Shown here: positions 8,801-17,222 of the stretch, in pieces
Position numbering within the stretch: position 1 is the stretch's first letter
Layout of the letters: every line of letters starts with the position of its first letter
Origin: Ruminococcus sp.
GTDB lineage: Bacteria > Bacillota > Clostridia > Oscillospirales > Ruminococcaceae
Assembly (NCBI GenBank): GCA_021770655.1
Contig: JAETQO010000023.1
Coordinates: 19,452 to 83,451, forward strand
Direction: 5' to 3'
DNA: 64,000 bases
Notes under the pieces: model-generated
What the model saw: the letters and a program-made list of their open reading frames with translations, nothing else
Database searches by the model: none
Told to the model about the DNA's origin: nothing
Made by a program: the position numbers and the translations under genes

Positions 8801-9304
8801 CTCAACGAAGCTATTGCGGAACAGAAAGGCGAGGCCCTGCCGCCGTCGCCGGAGGATTGCCTTGTGGATATTTCCATTGACGCTTACATTCCGGAAAACT
8901 ACATCGAAAATCTTTCTCAGCGCATAGACTGCTACCGCAAGATAGCCTCCATAACAAATGAAGAGGATTCGCGGGACGTGCTTGACGAGCTTATCGACAG
9001 ATACGGCGAACCGCCGAAAGCGGTAATGGGTCTTGTAAACGTGACACTAACAAGGAATACAGCCTCACGTCTTGGAATCACGGAGATCACTCAGCGTGCG
9101 GACAAGGTACTGTTCTTTATTAAGTCGCCGGAAGTCGAGCAGATACAGGAGCTTTGCAGGGTTTACAAAAACAGGGTAAAATTCTTTGACGGAGCAAAGC
9201 CGTACTTTGCCGTAACCATAGAGAAGAAGCAAAAGGCTTCGGAGCTTATGACGGAAACGGTTAAGCTTATGCAGGCTTCTCTCGGCTCACAAAAATCGGA
9301 ATGA
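5831..9304 (+). CDS. mfd: Transcription-repair coupling factor Mfd
   Basis: Mfd displaces RNA polymerase stalled at DNA damage and recruits UvrA. The 1157 residues match the family. In order: a UvrB-like N-terminal module (to about 350), the RNA-polymerase-interacting CarD-like domain (about 490-560, GDLVVHSMYGIGKFDG), the translocase core with Walker A GDVGFGKTE (about 640) and the DEEQ box DEEQRFGV (about 741), motif VI QLRGRVGRSNR, and the TRCF C-terminal domain. It probably forms an operon with pth, and the A-type hairpin at 9365-9401 ends it. Confidence 0.97.
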   Translation: MNIFNEITGRLPFYKDIKNCLLKGFTPCAVTGVSNIHKAQTILGLSRLAPCLVICDDEASALRMINDINEMAGEQIACFFPAKDLNFAYMEGVSREYEHKRLEALSLISQGKCKICAASMEACLQGTIPQTALKNYSFTVSAGGELNLEELVKKLLAGGYTRTDQVEGQAQFAVRGSIADIFPVQDSRPVRIELWGDEVDSISYFDPESQRRTDPIDEITVFPALEIIFPDKNALVEKLEALSRSVRGKQTDKIRTHIARDIETAQSGITLTNLDKYYTLCYDKICTVFDYFDGGICLVSEYSNCIEKGKAALAQLSEDMKLLYEDGILFKRLEGFFIDTAQAELRITSMKSVFLDSFMRSNNGIKFKKLINTDCRQTAAWGGNIINLEEELKTLCRSGYCTVVLAGSEKTLPIIVKDLIDAGISAEILKDDSEITAGKVYVRTGSLSGGFDYPDIKCAAITQMKAMTAKKRKSRHKAGEEIKSLSDIQKGDLVVHSMYGIGKFDGIKNIETNGVTKDYITIKYAGTDVLYVPVTQLDLVSRYIGPRDDGAVKLNKLNSMEWSKTRSRVKSAVRDMAEELTKLYAQRQIAKGFAFSPDNDWQADFEERFDYQETDDQLRSIQEIKEDMEKPVPMDRLLCGDVGFGKTEVALRAAFKCMLDSKQAAILVPTTVLAWQHYQTAIKRFEHFPVKVELLSRFRKPKEQQQIIRELNRGTIDLIIGTHRLVQKDVKFKDLGLVIIDEEQRFGVAHKEKFKESFKGVDVLTLSATPIPRTLNMAMSGIRDMSVIEEPPMDRHPVQTYVIEHNMGVICQAISKELRRGGQVYYIHNRVETIMMTVHQLSEVLPDARIAVAHGQMPEAELSEIWRQLCDREIDILVCTTIIETGVDVPNVNTLIIEDADRLGLSQLYQLRGRVGRSNRRAFAYFTFRRGKVLSEVAAKRLDAIREFTQFGSGFRIALRDLEIRGAGSVLSGRQHGHMEAVGYDMYLRLLNEAIAEQKGEALPPSPEDCLVDISIDAYIPENYIENLSQRIDCYRKIASITNEEDSRDVLDELIDRYGEPPKAVMGLVNVTLTRNTASRLGITEITQRADKVLFFIKSPEVEQIQELCRVYKNRVKFFDGAKPYFAVTIEKKQKASELMTETVKLMQASLGSQKSE

Positions 9305-9364
9305 CCGACAACGAACTATAGCAACTAACAGCAATAACCGGTCGATACCCGCAATCGACCTTTC

Positions 9365-9406
9365 AGGCAACACCTACGAACTTTTGTGCAGGGTGCTGCC
9401 TTTATT
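9365..9406 (+). terminator. Terminator after mfd made from a short A-type repeat
   Basis: AGGCAACACC and GGGTGCTGCCT form a stem followed by TTATTATTT. The stem arms match the ends of interspersed repeat family A (for example 20163-20262), so this looks like a minimal copy serving as terminator. Confidence 0.6.
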
Positions 9407-9554
9407 ATTTCCGCCCACTTTCAATATCTTATATTACAAAAATACAGGCTCAAATTTGTATGATATGACAAATCTGAAAATTTTATTTTTCCTCTGCAAC
9501 ATTAGAACGCTTTTTTTACACTAATATTATGACGGACGTTAGGGGTGATGAATT

Positions 9555-10076
9555 TTGGATAAAAGGGAAAAGAAAAGGCTCGTTGAAAAAGCCGTTCAGG
9601 GGGATACGGAATCATTTTCCAAGCTGTACGGCGAAATTTACAAGGAGCTTTACTATTACGCTCTCGCCAATCTGCAGAACAGCGAGGACGCCGCCGACGC
9701 AGTACAGGACGCTGTGCTGGACGGTTTCATTGGCCTTTCCTCACTCAAAAAAAGCGAGGCCTTTGAAAGCTGGATGTTCAAAATTCTTGTCGCCAAAATC
9801 AAACAGAAACAAAAAGAATACGCCCAGCGGAATTCCAGCCTTGACTATATTAATGAAAGCGACGCGATAATCAAGGAGAATACCGATTTTGAGCGGTGCG
9901 AGATCTTAGAAGAGTTTGCAAATCTAAGCGAAGCGGAACGCTTGTGTATAACGCTTCACTATATTGCAGGCTACAAAGGCGAGGAAATTGTGGAGATAAC
10001 AGGTATTAAAAACTCAACCGTTCGTTCCCATATATCCAGAGGAAAATCTAAAATGAGGAACAGGCTGAAGCTGTAA
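9555..10076 (+). CDS. ECF-type RNA polymerase sigma factor
   Basis: A 173-residue sigma-70 family protein with regions 2 and 4 only, the extracytoplasmic-function layout. Region 2 is seen in KAVQGDTESFSKLYGEIY and ADAVQDAVLDGFIGLSSL. Region 4 is seen in LSEAERLCITLHYIAGYKG followed by EEIVEITGIKNSTVRSHISRG. The start is a TTG at 9555 with AGGGGTG upstream. The gene at 26506 has the same TTG-plus-GGGTG arrangement. The next gene encodes a one-pass membrane protein with a large outer beta-propeller, the likely anti-sigma partner. A sigma that positively controls its own operon is the usual design; no ECF promoter was identified with confidence. Confidence 0.92.
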   Translation: MDKREKKRLVEKAVQGDTESFSKLYGEIYKELYYYALANLQNSEDAADAVQDAVLDGFIGLSSLKKSEAFESWMFKILVAKIKQKQKEYAQRNSSLDYINESDAIIKENTDFERCEILEEFANLSEAERLCITLHYIAGYKGEEIVEITGIKNSTVRSHISRGKSKMRNRLKL

Positions 10077-10089
10077 AGGAGGTGACATA

Positions 10090-12519
10090 ATGAGAAAGCA
10101 AGCAAAATTCATAAAGAAAATGGAAGAGAACAACAAAATTCCTGATAAGCTTATGCCGAAAAAAATAAAGGATATGCTCGATGAGGCGGGTTTTGCCAAG
10201 CCCATAATCACGGACGGCGACGCCCCGGAGATCAGACTCAACGGAGGACGCACCAATGCTTTGCGGTGTCTTGCGGTAGTGGCTGTTTTCGTCCTGGTGG
10301 TGGGAGGATTTGCTTTTCTGAAGCTTAACGGAGATAATCAGGTAAAGGAATATCCCGACGCCCCCAAGTCACAGTCTGCGGATACCTCTCAGCTTGACGG
10401 ACTCAGAGGCACGACCTACAAGGGCATATTCAACTTCCTGAAGAAAAATAAAAATAACAAGGAAGTCCTTATTGTAGACAACAGATATATATATGAGAAT
10501 ATGTTCGATGAATTTGTCGACGATTACATCACTAACAGTTATCAGTCGCAGTACAAAAGTGCTTTGACAGCCAATCAGATAGTATGCAATCCCAATGAAC
10601 TGAACATAACTCAGGAGGGAGTAAACGTTACTCCGCAGAATTATTATGACGAAAGCTCGACGTTTTTAAATTCGGGAGACGTATATTTCTACGTTTCCGA
10701 AAAGGGGCTTACAGCTTACAGAATGAAGAACGGCAAGATAGAAACGCTGAAAAACGACTTTTTTGAAGACACGTTTCTGAAAAAAGAGCTTGTGGACATT
10801 GAAAAGTTTCAAAAATTCGGCTGTAAATTCATGCCTAGCGTGACCGCGATGTATCTTGACGGAAATGAACTGAACGTCTTTTTCGATTTTTACTTACCCA
10901 CCGATCATGACGATCATAGCATTGACGTTGATTACTGCGGTATGTGCTCGTTCGATATAAGCGACCCCGAAAACATCAGGCTTATCAGCGAATATGAACA
11001 GCCGGGAACGCTGGAGGCAATCAGAAAAGTAAACGGAAAATACTTCATTATGTCACGTTATACCGAGGCATCTCAGTTCATAGACAGCGACAGCCGGTTC
11101 GATGAAGAAAACCTTGACTTTATTCCCGCACGCTATATCAACGGAGATAAACAGCTTTTTGAAGAGCAGGAAATGTACATTGCGGCGCTGGAGAGAACTC
11201 CGTCTCTGATACTCCTTTCGTCCTTTGACGGAGAAAATCAGTGCTCGTATATGACCTCCAAGCTTATAGCGTGCGGACAAAGCAAGGTCTGCATGGGAAC
11301 GGACAACATATATCTCATCAGAGATATGTCCGATTTTTCGGAAAACGCCAACAGCATGAAAACTCTCATTATAAAGATAAGCTACGGCGACGGAGAGCTT
11401 GAGCTGACAAAGTCAAACACTGTAGCCGTCAGCCTTCTTAACAGTTATACTGTACAGGGAGAAGAATATAACGGCAACCTGACTGTTTTTTCAAGACTGT
11501 ATTGCACTTACCCGGATGAGGATAACGAAAGCACAGACGGTATCGGCACAGGGATAAGCGGCCGCATTATGGTCTTTGATCCTGAACTGGAACTGATAGG
11601 CGATAAATCTGTAGAATATGATATTGCGGACGAAACTGTGAATATTTCAGGTGCGGTTTATCACAACAGAATCTATGTTTTCGATAATTATCTCTATTTG
11701 ACGGAAAAAGAAACATATTCTGATGAAAATCCGATTCAGTTCAGGACGGCTTATGATCTTTCCGACCCGGAGAACATTGTAGAGACGGCGCTGAAAGACG
11801 TCGTGGCTACTCAGTCGGATAATGCGGATTTTATCGGAGACACACAGATCTCAACGGCAACGGCCGCCGATCCGAAAACAAATAAGTATCAATGCGAGTT
11901 AAGACTCCGGGATAAAACAAAAACGCAGACTCTGAAAACATATTATATTAGCGGCGAAAACAATGAAATAACGCTGTACACTCCCACCTACTCGGACATC
12001 AGCAAGTATGTTATGTGCAAATGCAACAGCGAAAATTATAAAGATGAGAAGAGCGGATATGACGTAAACAGTACTACGTATATAGACGGAGGCGAATATG
12101 GGGAAAACAAGTATCTTATAGACAAGGAGAACGGTATTGTAGGGGTTATTATTTTGACGTCCAAGGAGTACGGAGGCTGGACCTCGGTCGAAGGCGAAGA
12201 TTGGGAACAATTCGACCCCGAATATGCCGTAAACACCACGGAACTCCTGCTGATGAAATATGACAGGGAGAAAAGGACGTTCAGCGATCTGGGTTCTGCC
12301 AAGCTTTTTGAAAGCACGTCATATTATCAGTCCTATTACGACAATCATCAGGCGGAGGAAGATATTGACGCCGTATACGAAGGGGAAGAATATTACAAAC
12401 GTTCATTTGCAAAGGACGGATATATATACGTCATCACGAACAAAAGAATAATATCCTACTCATACGATGACCTTTCAAAGGCGGCCGGCGAAATAATATT
12501 TACAAAAACCGACGAATAA
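10090..12519 (+). CDS. Membrane-anchored beta-propeller protein, likely anti-sigma factor
   Basis: An 809-residue protein. A short cytoplasmic N-terminal part (about residues 1-56, MRKQAKFIKKMEENNKIPDK) is followed by one membrane helix (about 57-76, LRCLAVVAVFVLVVGGFAFL) and a long outer region with repeated blade-like segments (VYFYVSEKGLTAYRMKNG, IYLIRDM, RIYVFDNYLYL, YIYVITNKRIISYSY), matching secreted proteins with C-terminal beta-propeller domains. The ribosome site AAAGGAGGTGA is strong and lies 13 bases after the sigma gene. By position and topology it is expected to hold the sigma factor at the membrane and sense something outside. The ligand is unknown. Confidence 0.8.
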   Translation: MRKQAKFIKKMEENNKIPDKLMPKKIKDMLDEAGFAKPIITDGDAPEIRLNGGRTNALRCLAVVAVFVLVVGGFAFLKLNGDNQVKEYPDAPKSQSADTSQLDGLRGTTYKGIFNFLKKNKNNKEVLIVDNRYIYENMFDEFVDDYITNSYQSQYKSALTANQIVCNPNELNITQEGVNVTPQNYYDESSTFLNSGDVYFYVSEKGLTAYRMKNGKIETLKNDFFEDTFLKKELVDIEKFQKFGCKFMPSVTAMYLDGNELNVFFDFYLPTDHDDHSIDVDYCGMCSFDISDPENIRLISEYEQPGTLEAIRKVNGKYFIMSRYTEASQFIDSDSRFDEENLDFIPARYINGDKQLFEEQEMYIAALERTPSLILLSSFDGENQCSYMTSKLIACGQSKVCMGTDNIYLIRDMSDFSENANSMKTLIIKISYGDGELELTKSNTVAVSLLNSYTVQGEEYNGNLTVFSRLYCTYPDEDNESTDGIGTGISGRIMVFDPELELIGDKSVEYDIADETVNISGAVYHNRIYVFDNYLYLTEKETYSDENPIQFRTAYDLSDPENIVETALKDVVATQSDNADFIGDTQISTATAADPKTNKYQCELRLRDKTKTQTLKTYYISGENNEITLYTPTYSDISKYVMCKCNSENYKDEKSGYDVNSTTYIDGGEYGENKYLIDKENGIVGVIILTSKEYGGWTSVEGEDWEQFDPEYAVNTTELLLMKYDREKRTFSDLGSAKLFESTSYYQSYYDNHQAEEDIDAVYEGEEYYKRSFAKDGYIYVITNKRIISYSYDDLSKAAGEIIFTKTDE

Positions 12520-12532
12520 TGAATGTTTTGAA

Positions 12533-12560
12533 TCCCCGACGGACAGTCGGGGGTTCTTTT
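12533..12560 (+). terminator. Intrinsic terminator after the beta-propeller gene
   Basis: CCCCGAC-GGACA-GTCGGGG followed by GTTCTTTTTG. Confidence 0.85.
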
Positions 12561-12631
12561 TGTTTGTATTTTTCATTGACAGACTTTAAGAATGTTAACA
12601 GTACGATAACCAATTGCATATTCTTTTGTGA

Positions 12632-12637
12632 TATAAT
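12632..12637 (+). promoter_or_regulatory. Extended -10 promoter for the NSS transporter
   Basis: TGATATAAT is an extended -10 element; no good -35 is seen at 17 bases. Transcription would start near 12644, leaving a leader of about 80 bases. Confidence 0.45.
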
Positions 12638-12725
12638 AAAAAGAATGTTACGGATCAGTTTGCTAATGACTTTCAGAAATGAAAAATACAAACGATCCTG
12701 CCTAACAATTTTCAGGAGGGGTATT

Positions 12726-14069
12726 ATGGAAAAAGAAAAATCGGCTGGCTTTTCAAGCCGTATAGGATTTATTCTTGCCGCGGCAGGCTCTGCGGTAGGA
12801 CTGGGAAATCTTTGGAGGTTTCCTTATCTGGCAGCCAAATACGGCGGAGGAATTTTTCTGCTGGTATACATCATTCTTGCGATAACCTTTGGTTTCACAC
12901 TTATGATCACTGAAATAGCTATCGGCCGAAAGACGGGAAAGAGCTGTATCGAGGCATTCGGAGTATTTAACAAAAAATGCTCGTTTATAGGCTATATAGC
13001 CGCGCTTGTACCGATAATCATTTTCCCGTATTACTGCGTTATCGGAGGCTGGGTAACAAAATTCGTGACGCTCTTCGCTACGGGCAATGGACGGCAGGCA
13101 GCGGCGGACAGCTACTTCGGCGGTTTTATAAGCAAAGCGGGAGAACCGCTTATCTTCCTTGCGATTTTTATCGCTATAACCGCTGTCATTATTATGATGG
13201 GCGTTCAGAACGGAATCGAAAAGGTGAGCAAGGTGCTTATGCCGGTGCTTGCAATAATGACCGTGGGAATCGCTGTCTACACTCTTACACTTCCGGGCGC
13301 CCTCGACGGATTTGTTTATTATGTCAAGCCGAACTTTGAACTGTTTTCGATAAAAACCGTTGTTGCGGCAATGGGACAGCTGTTCTACTCAATGTCGCTG
13401 GCAATGGGAATTATGATAACCTACGGTTCATATATGAACAAAAAAGACGACCTTGAAAGATCGGTAAGACACATCGAGATATTCGACACTGCTATTGCGT
13501 TTATGGCAGGCGTTATGATAATCCCTGCGGTCTTTGCCTTTTCAAACGGTGATACAAGCAAGCTTCAGCAGGGCCCGACCCTTATGTTCGTTACTCTGCC
13601 AAAGGTATTTGACTCTATGGCAGGCGGGCAGATAGTCGGCGCGGTTTTCTTCATTCTGGTATTCTTCGCCGCTCTTACCTCAGCGGTATCCCTTATGGAG
13701 ACAATACTCTCGGTAATGCAGGATAAGCTTCACATCAATAGGATTCCGGGTTGTCTTATAATTCTCGGTCTTGCTTTCCTCATTGCGATACCTTCGTCGC
13801 TGGGCTTCGGAATTTGGAGCGGAGTCATTCTTCTGGGAAGAGATTTTCTTGATTTCTTCGACTTCATCAGCAACAACATTCTTATGCCTATCGTGGGCTT
13901 CCTCACCTGTATTTTCGTGGGATATATCGTTAAGCCCAAGGCTATCGAAGATGAGGTCGAAAGCTCGGGAAAATTCAAGAGCGCGACTATGTACAGGGTA
14001 ATGGTAAAATATGTTGCGCCTGCATTCCTGCTGATAATTCTTATTTCTTCTATCGTAGGCTACGTCTGA
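12726..14069 (+). CDS. Neurotransmitter:sodium symporter (NSS) family transporter
   Basis: A 447-residue, roughly 11-helix Na+-coupled symporter that probably imports an amino acid. The NSS signature is at the N terminus: SRIGFILAAAGSAVGLGNLW, then RFPYLAAKYGGGIFLLVY, forming the first sodium site and the unwound helix 1. The start at 12726 has AGGAGG eight bases upstream; the track start at 12519 lies inside the previous terminator. The gene has its own promoter and ends before the terminator at 14095-14138. Neighbours do not reveal the substrate. Confidence 0.93.
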   Translation: MEKEKSAGFSSRIGFILAAAGSAVGLGNLWRFPYLAAKYGGGIFLLVYIILAITFGFTLMITEIAIGRKTGKSCIEAFGVFNKKCSFIGYIAALVPIIIFPYYCVIGGWVTKFVTLFATGNGRQAAADSYFGGFISKAGEPLIFLAIFIAITAVIIMMGVQNGIEKVSKVLMPVLAIMTVGIAVYTLTLPGALDGFVYYVKPNFELFSIKTVVAAMGQLFYSMSLAMGIMITYGSYMNKKDDLERSVRHIEIFDTAIAFMAGVMIIPAVFAFSNGDTSKLQQGPTLMFVTLPKVFDSMAGGQIVGAVFFILVFFAALTSAVSLMETILSVMQDKLHINRIPGCLIILGLAFLIAIPSSLGFGIWSGVILLGRDFLDFFDFISNNILMPIVGFLTCIFVGYIVKPKAIEDEVESSGKFKSATMYRVMVKYVAPAFLLIILISSIVGYV

Positions 14070-14094
14070 TCCTACAGAACACTAAACCGACAAC

Positions 14095-14138
14095 AAATCC
14101 CGAATATGCGAAAAACTCGCTTATCCGGGATTTTTTTA
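14095..14138. terminator. Terminator between convergent NSS and histidine kinase genes
   Basis: AATCCCG and CGGGATT arms with an inner TGCG/CGC stem, followed by TTTTTTT on the plus strand. Confidence 0.75.
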
Positions 14139-14150
14139 TGTATATTTTCT

Positions 14151-15221
14151 TTATTCTTCGTCCGGCAGAGTGACTATAAAATGAGTTCCCATACCGTACT
14201 GGGATTCCACTCTTATAGTACCGCTGCATAGCTCCACTATTCTTTTGACAAGGGGCAGACCAAGGCCGTTGCCCTCGGAGGAATGGGCGCTGTCGCCCTG
14301 ATAGAATTTCTCAAAGATGTGATGTATCACGTCCTGGCTCATACCGATTCCTCGGTCTGTTATTTCTGCCCGTATCTGTCCGTCCTGTTTATGCAGGGCG
14401 ATCTTTACCGTGCTGCCCTCGGGAGAAAACTTAACGGCGTTCCCTATAATATTCACCCACACCTGCGAAAGCATTTCAGCATTTGTGACATAACGTATTT
14501 CCTCCATATCGATATCGAAATCGATATTCTTTGAAGTCCACTGTTTTTCAAGGAGCAGTATACAGCTTCTTATCTGCTCGTCCAGAGAAAACTCGGACTT
14601 GTCGGTGATTATCTGCTGGTTTTCAAATTTTGTGAGCATAAGTATATTTGAAGAAAGATTGGTAAGCCGTTTTGACTCATCGATTATTATATCTATGTAC
14701 TCCTGCTTTTTTTCAGGGGAAAGGTTATCCTTTTTAAGCTGTTTGGCAAATCCCTGAATTGAAACTATAGGCGTTTTGAATTCGTGGGAAAAGCTGTTTA
14801 TAAAATCCTCACGGAACATTTCTATTCCACTCAGCTCCTCCGACATTTTATTGTAGCTGTCAACAAGATCGTTGACCTCGCTGTGGAAGTCGCTGTTCTT
14901 TACTCTTACCGAAAAATCGCCTTTTTCTATCCTCTGCATAGCCTTTATGACTTGACGGACGGGTTTTACTATCTTGCTCGCCACGGCTGCGGATATGCAG
15001 GTGCCGAGTATCACGCTTACTATCAGTCCTGCAATAAGCACCACAAAGGGCATTTGCAAAGGCGTTATAAAGTGGCACAGCTTTCTTAAAACAAACATAA
15101 TAAAGCCTGTTAGCAGGCCTGCCCAAAGCATTATCATAAACACTGCGAAAACCACCGCCGCGTTCATTGAATAATACCTGCGCCACTTATTCATCTTCAC
15201 TCGGCTCTTATTATTTTTCAT
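14151..15221 (-). CDS. Two-component sensor histidine kinase
   Basis: A 356-residue membrane kinase. Two membrane helices (about residues 20-43 and 58-80) enclose a very short outer loop, so it probably senses within the membrane. A HAMP linker follows (VKPVRQVIKAMQRIEKGDFSV), then the dimerisation domain with the phospho-accepting histidine in SFSHEFKTPIVSIQGF, and the ATPase domain with N box NIIGNAVKF, G1 DRGIGM and G2 GNGLGLPLVKRI. Its ATG overlaps the end of the upstream response regulator by 11 bases, indicating translational coupling. The architecture resembles VanS-type kinases; the stimulus is unknown. Confidence 0.95.
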   Translation of the reverse strand: MKNNKSRVKMNKWRRYYSMNAAVVFAVFMIMLWAGLLTGFIMFVLRKLCHFITPLQMPFVVLIAGLIVSVILGTCISAAVASKIVKPVRQVIKAMQRIEKGDFSVRVKNSDFHSEVNDLVDSYNKMSEELSGIEMFREDFINSFSHEFKTPIVSIQGFAKQLKKDNLSPEKKQEYIDIIIDESKRLTNLSSNILMLTKFENQQIITDKSEFSLDEQIRSCILLLEKQWTSKNIDFDIDMEEIRYVTNAEMLSQVWVNIIGNAVKFSPEGSTVKIALHKQDGQIRAEITDRGIGMSQDVIHHIFEKFYQGDSAHSSEGNGLGLPLVKRIVELCSGTIRVESQYGMGTHFIVTLPDEE

Positions 15222-15903
15222 TGTTTTCCTCCGATGTCTTTGAAGCCTTATACCCCAGACCGCGCACTGTTACTATCTCAAAATCGTTTATCCCTTTAAG
15301 ATGATCTCTGATACGGTTTATATGTACGTCCACCGTTCTTTCATCGGTATCGGAGGTCATATCCCACAGTTCGTCCATAAGCTGGCGGCGGGTAAATATT
15401 TTGTTGGGATAGGACAGCAGTTTATAAAGAAGCATGAACTCTTTCGGCGGCAGTTCCCTTTCTTCACCGCCGTTTTTTATGGTAAGGGAATCATAGTCAA
15501 GCGTTGTACCGCCTACGGTTATCTTATGCTCGCTCACTATTTTTGAACGGCGAAGCAGAGCCTGTATACGCAATATCATTTCTTCCTCGTCCACAGGCTT
15601 GACCATATAGTCGTCTGTACCTTTGATAAACCCCTGCTTTTTATCGAAGGGAGCCTCCTTTGCCGTCACCATTAATATCGGCGTGGAAAAGCCTGCTTTT
15701 CTGATATTTTCGCAAAGCTCAAAGCCGTCCATACGGGGCATCATAATATCCATTATGATAAGATCGCAGTGTTTTTCATCCATTATTTCAAGCGCCTCGA
15801 CGCCGTCCTTTGCCTCTATGGGGATATAGCCGTTATCGCTAAGCACGTCGCAGGTAAGCCTGCGGGTATTGGCGTCGTCCTCAACCACAAGTATATGAAA
15901 CAT
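15211..15903 (-). CDS. OmpR/PhoB-family response regulator
   Basis: A 230-residue regulator: receiver domain (1-115) with the acidic pocket VVEDDANTRR and the phospho-acceptor in DLIIMDIMMPRMDG, and a winged-helix DNA-binding domain (about 130-225, LPPKEFMLLYKLLSYPNKIF... RTVDVHINRIRDHL). The start has GGAGGGTG upstream. The adjacent kinase gene overlaps. An 8-bp inverted repeat in its own upstream region (15942-15963) may be its autoregulatory site, though OmpR-type sites are more often direct repeats. Confidence 0.95.
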   Translation of the reverse strand: MFHILVVEDDANTRRLTCDVLSDNGYIPIEAKDGVEALEIMDEKHCDLIIMDIMMPRMDGFELCENIRKAGFSTPILMVTAKEAPFDKKQGFIKGTDDYMVKPVDEEEMILRIQALLRRSKIVSEHKITVGGTTLDYDSLTIKNGGEERELPPKEFMLLYKLLSYPNKIFTRRQLMDELWDMTSDTDERTVDVHINRIRDHLKGINDFEIVTVRGLGYKASKTSEENNEK

Positions 15904-15941
15904 AAAAACACCCTCCGAGTCAATTTGATTTAATCAGCCTT

Positions 15942-15963
15942 TAATTAGGATACCACCTAATTA
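15942..15963. promoter_or_regulatory. Inverted repeat upstream of the response regulator
   Basis: TAATTAGG-ATACCA-CCTAATTA, a perfect 8-bp inverted repeat about 40 bases before the response regulator start codon. Candidate operator, possibly for the regulator itself. Confidence 0.4.
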
Positions 15964-15984
15964 TTAACGCAGTATTAAGGCAAC

Positions 15985-16012
15985 CAAAAAGCCGCCCGAT
16001 ATACGGACGGCA
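15985..16012 (-). terminator. Terminator after yebC
   Basis: On the minus strand GCCGTCCG-TATAT-CGGGCGGC is followed by TTTTTGG, just after the yebC stop. Confidence 0.8.
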
Positions 16013-16037
16013 AAATTTTTACGATTATAAATCAGCT

Positions 16038-16781
16038 TTATTCCTCTTCCTCGACCGGCATATTCTCCCAGTTGTGGTACACGTTCTGAACATCGTCATC
16101 GTCCTCAAGATACTCAAGGAGAAGTCCCATTTTCTTCATAGCGTCCTCGTCCTCGATAGTCGTATAGCTGGACGGAACCTTTTCTGCCTCGGCTGAAAGA
16201 ACCTTGTAGCCCATACCCTCGAGGGCTTCTCTTACTGCGGAAACTTTATTCGGGTCGCAGGAGATCCCGATCACATCGTCCTCAACGTTGAAGTCGTCTG
16301 CTCCTGCCTCAAAGCAGTCCTCCATTATCTTATCCTCATCAGCGCCGTTATTCTCGATAACTACTGTTCCGACATCGGAGAACATAAAGGATACACAGCC
16401 GGAGGTTCCCATATTTCCGCCGAACTTATCAAAGAAATGACGAATGTCGCCTGCCGTTCTGTTCTTGTTGTCGGTAAGGCACTCTACGATGACCGCAACG
16501 CCGCAGGGACCGTAGCCCTCGTATACCATTGACTCATAGTTGTTCTTGTCGCCGTCGCCTGCCGCCTTCTTGATTATTCTGTCGATATTATCGTTAGGCA
16601 CATTGTTGGACTTAGCTTTTGCAATAAGATCTCTCAGCTTTGCGTTTCCGGCAGGATCCGCTCCGCCCTGCTTAACGCAAACGGAGATCTCACGTCCTAT
16701 CTTGGTGAATATCTTCGCTCTTGCGGCGTCTGTTGCACCCTTCTTTCTCTTGATGTTTTCCCATTTTGAATGACCTGACAT
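16038..16781 (-). CDS. YebC/PmpR-family protein
   Basis: A 247-residue member of the YebC/TACO1 family. Members have been described as transcriptional regulators and, more recently, as factors easing translation at difficult proline-rich stretches. The hallmark N terminus MSGHSKWENIKRKKGATDAARA is present, with VYEGYGPCGVAVIVECLTDN and the acidic C-terminal domain ending NVYHNWENMPVEEEE. The ribosome site AAGGAG is seven bases upstream. It ends in the terminator at 15985 and lies 18 bases after the flavodoxin-like gene, so it may be read in the same transcript. Confidence 0.95.
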   Translation of the reverse strand: MSGHSKWENIKRKKGATDAARAKIFTKIGREISVCVKQGGADPAGNAKLRDLIAKAKSNNVPNDNIDRIIKKAAGDGDKNNYESMVYEGYGPCGVAVIVECLTDNKNRTAGDIRHFFDKFGGNMGTSGCVSFMFSDVGTVVIENNGADEDKIMEDCFEAGADDFNVEDDVIGISCDPNKVSAVREALEGMGYKVLSAEAEKVPSSYTTIEDEDAMKKMGLLLEYLEDDDDVQNVYHNWENMPVEEEE

Positions 16782-16799
16782 TTTAATTCACTCCTTATG

Positions 16800-17222
16800 T
16801 TACTTCAGCTTATTGTATATTTCTTCGGCATAATCTGCCGCTTCATTTATGTCGTTTTTATTGGGTCGTCCGAATTTCATAAACAAAAACGAGCCCTGAA
16901 CGTCCTTTTCCCCCGCAAGGGTCACGCCCTTTTCGGAGAGTATATCCTTTATTCTTACCTGCTCGTAATTATGAGAAACGCTTGACATTATAATCAGAGC
17001 GTTTTTTACCTGTCCGCCGTCAAGGTTTTCAAGCCACGCTTCAAGCTCAGGCTTGATCTTTCCGCCGTATATACCTGCACAGATAACAAGCAGATCCTCG
17101 TTCATGACTTCGCAGTCCTGATTTTTGACGTTGTACGCCACAGCCTCCAAACGCTCTGCAATGCTCTCGGCAATTTTCCTTGAATGACCGGTCATTGTAG
17201 CATAAACCACCTTACAGTTCAA
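16800..17222 (-). CDS. Flavodoxin-family protein
   Basis: A 140-residue flavodoxin-fold protein, likely FMN-binding. The phosphate-binding loop is KVVYATMTGHSRKIAESIAE; ICAGIYGGKI and the SSVSHNYEQ region match the isoalloxazine-contact loops in position. The start is a TTG at 17222 that overlaps the end of mrnC by 11 bases and has AGGAGG eight bases upstream, so the non-ATG start is well supported. It probably serves as a small electron carrier. The position behind obgE and mrnC looks like operon convenience rather than a pathway link. Confidence 0.85.
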   Translation of the reverse strand: MNCKVVYATMTGHSRKIAESIAERLEAVAYNVKNQDCEVMNEDLLVICAGIYGGKIKPELEAWLENLDGGQVKNALIIMSSVSHNYEQVRIKDILSEKGVTLAGEKDVQGSFLFMKFGRPNKNDINEAADYAEEIYNKLK

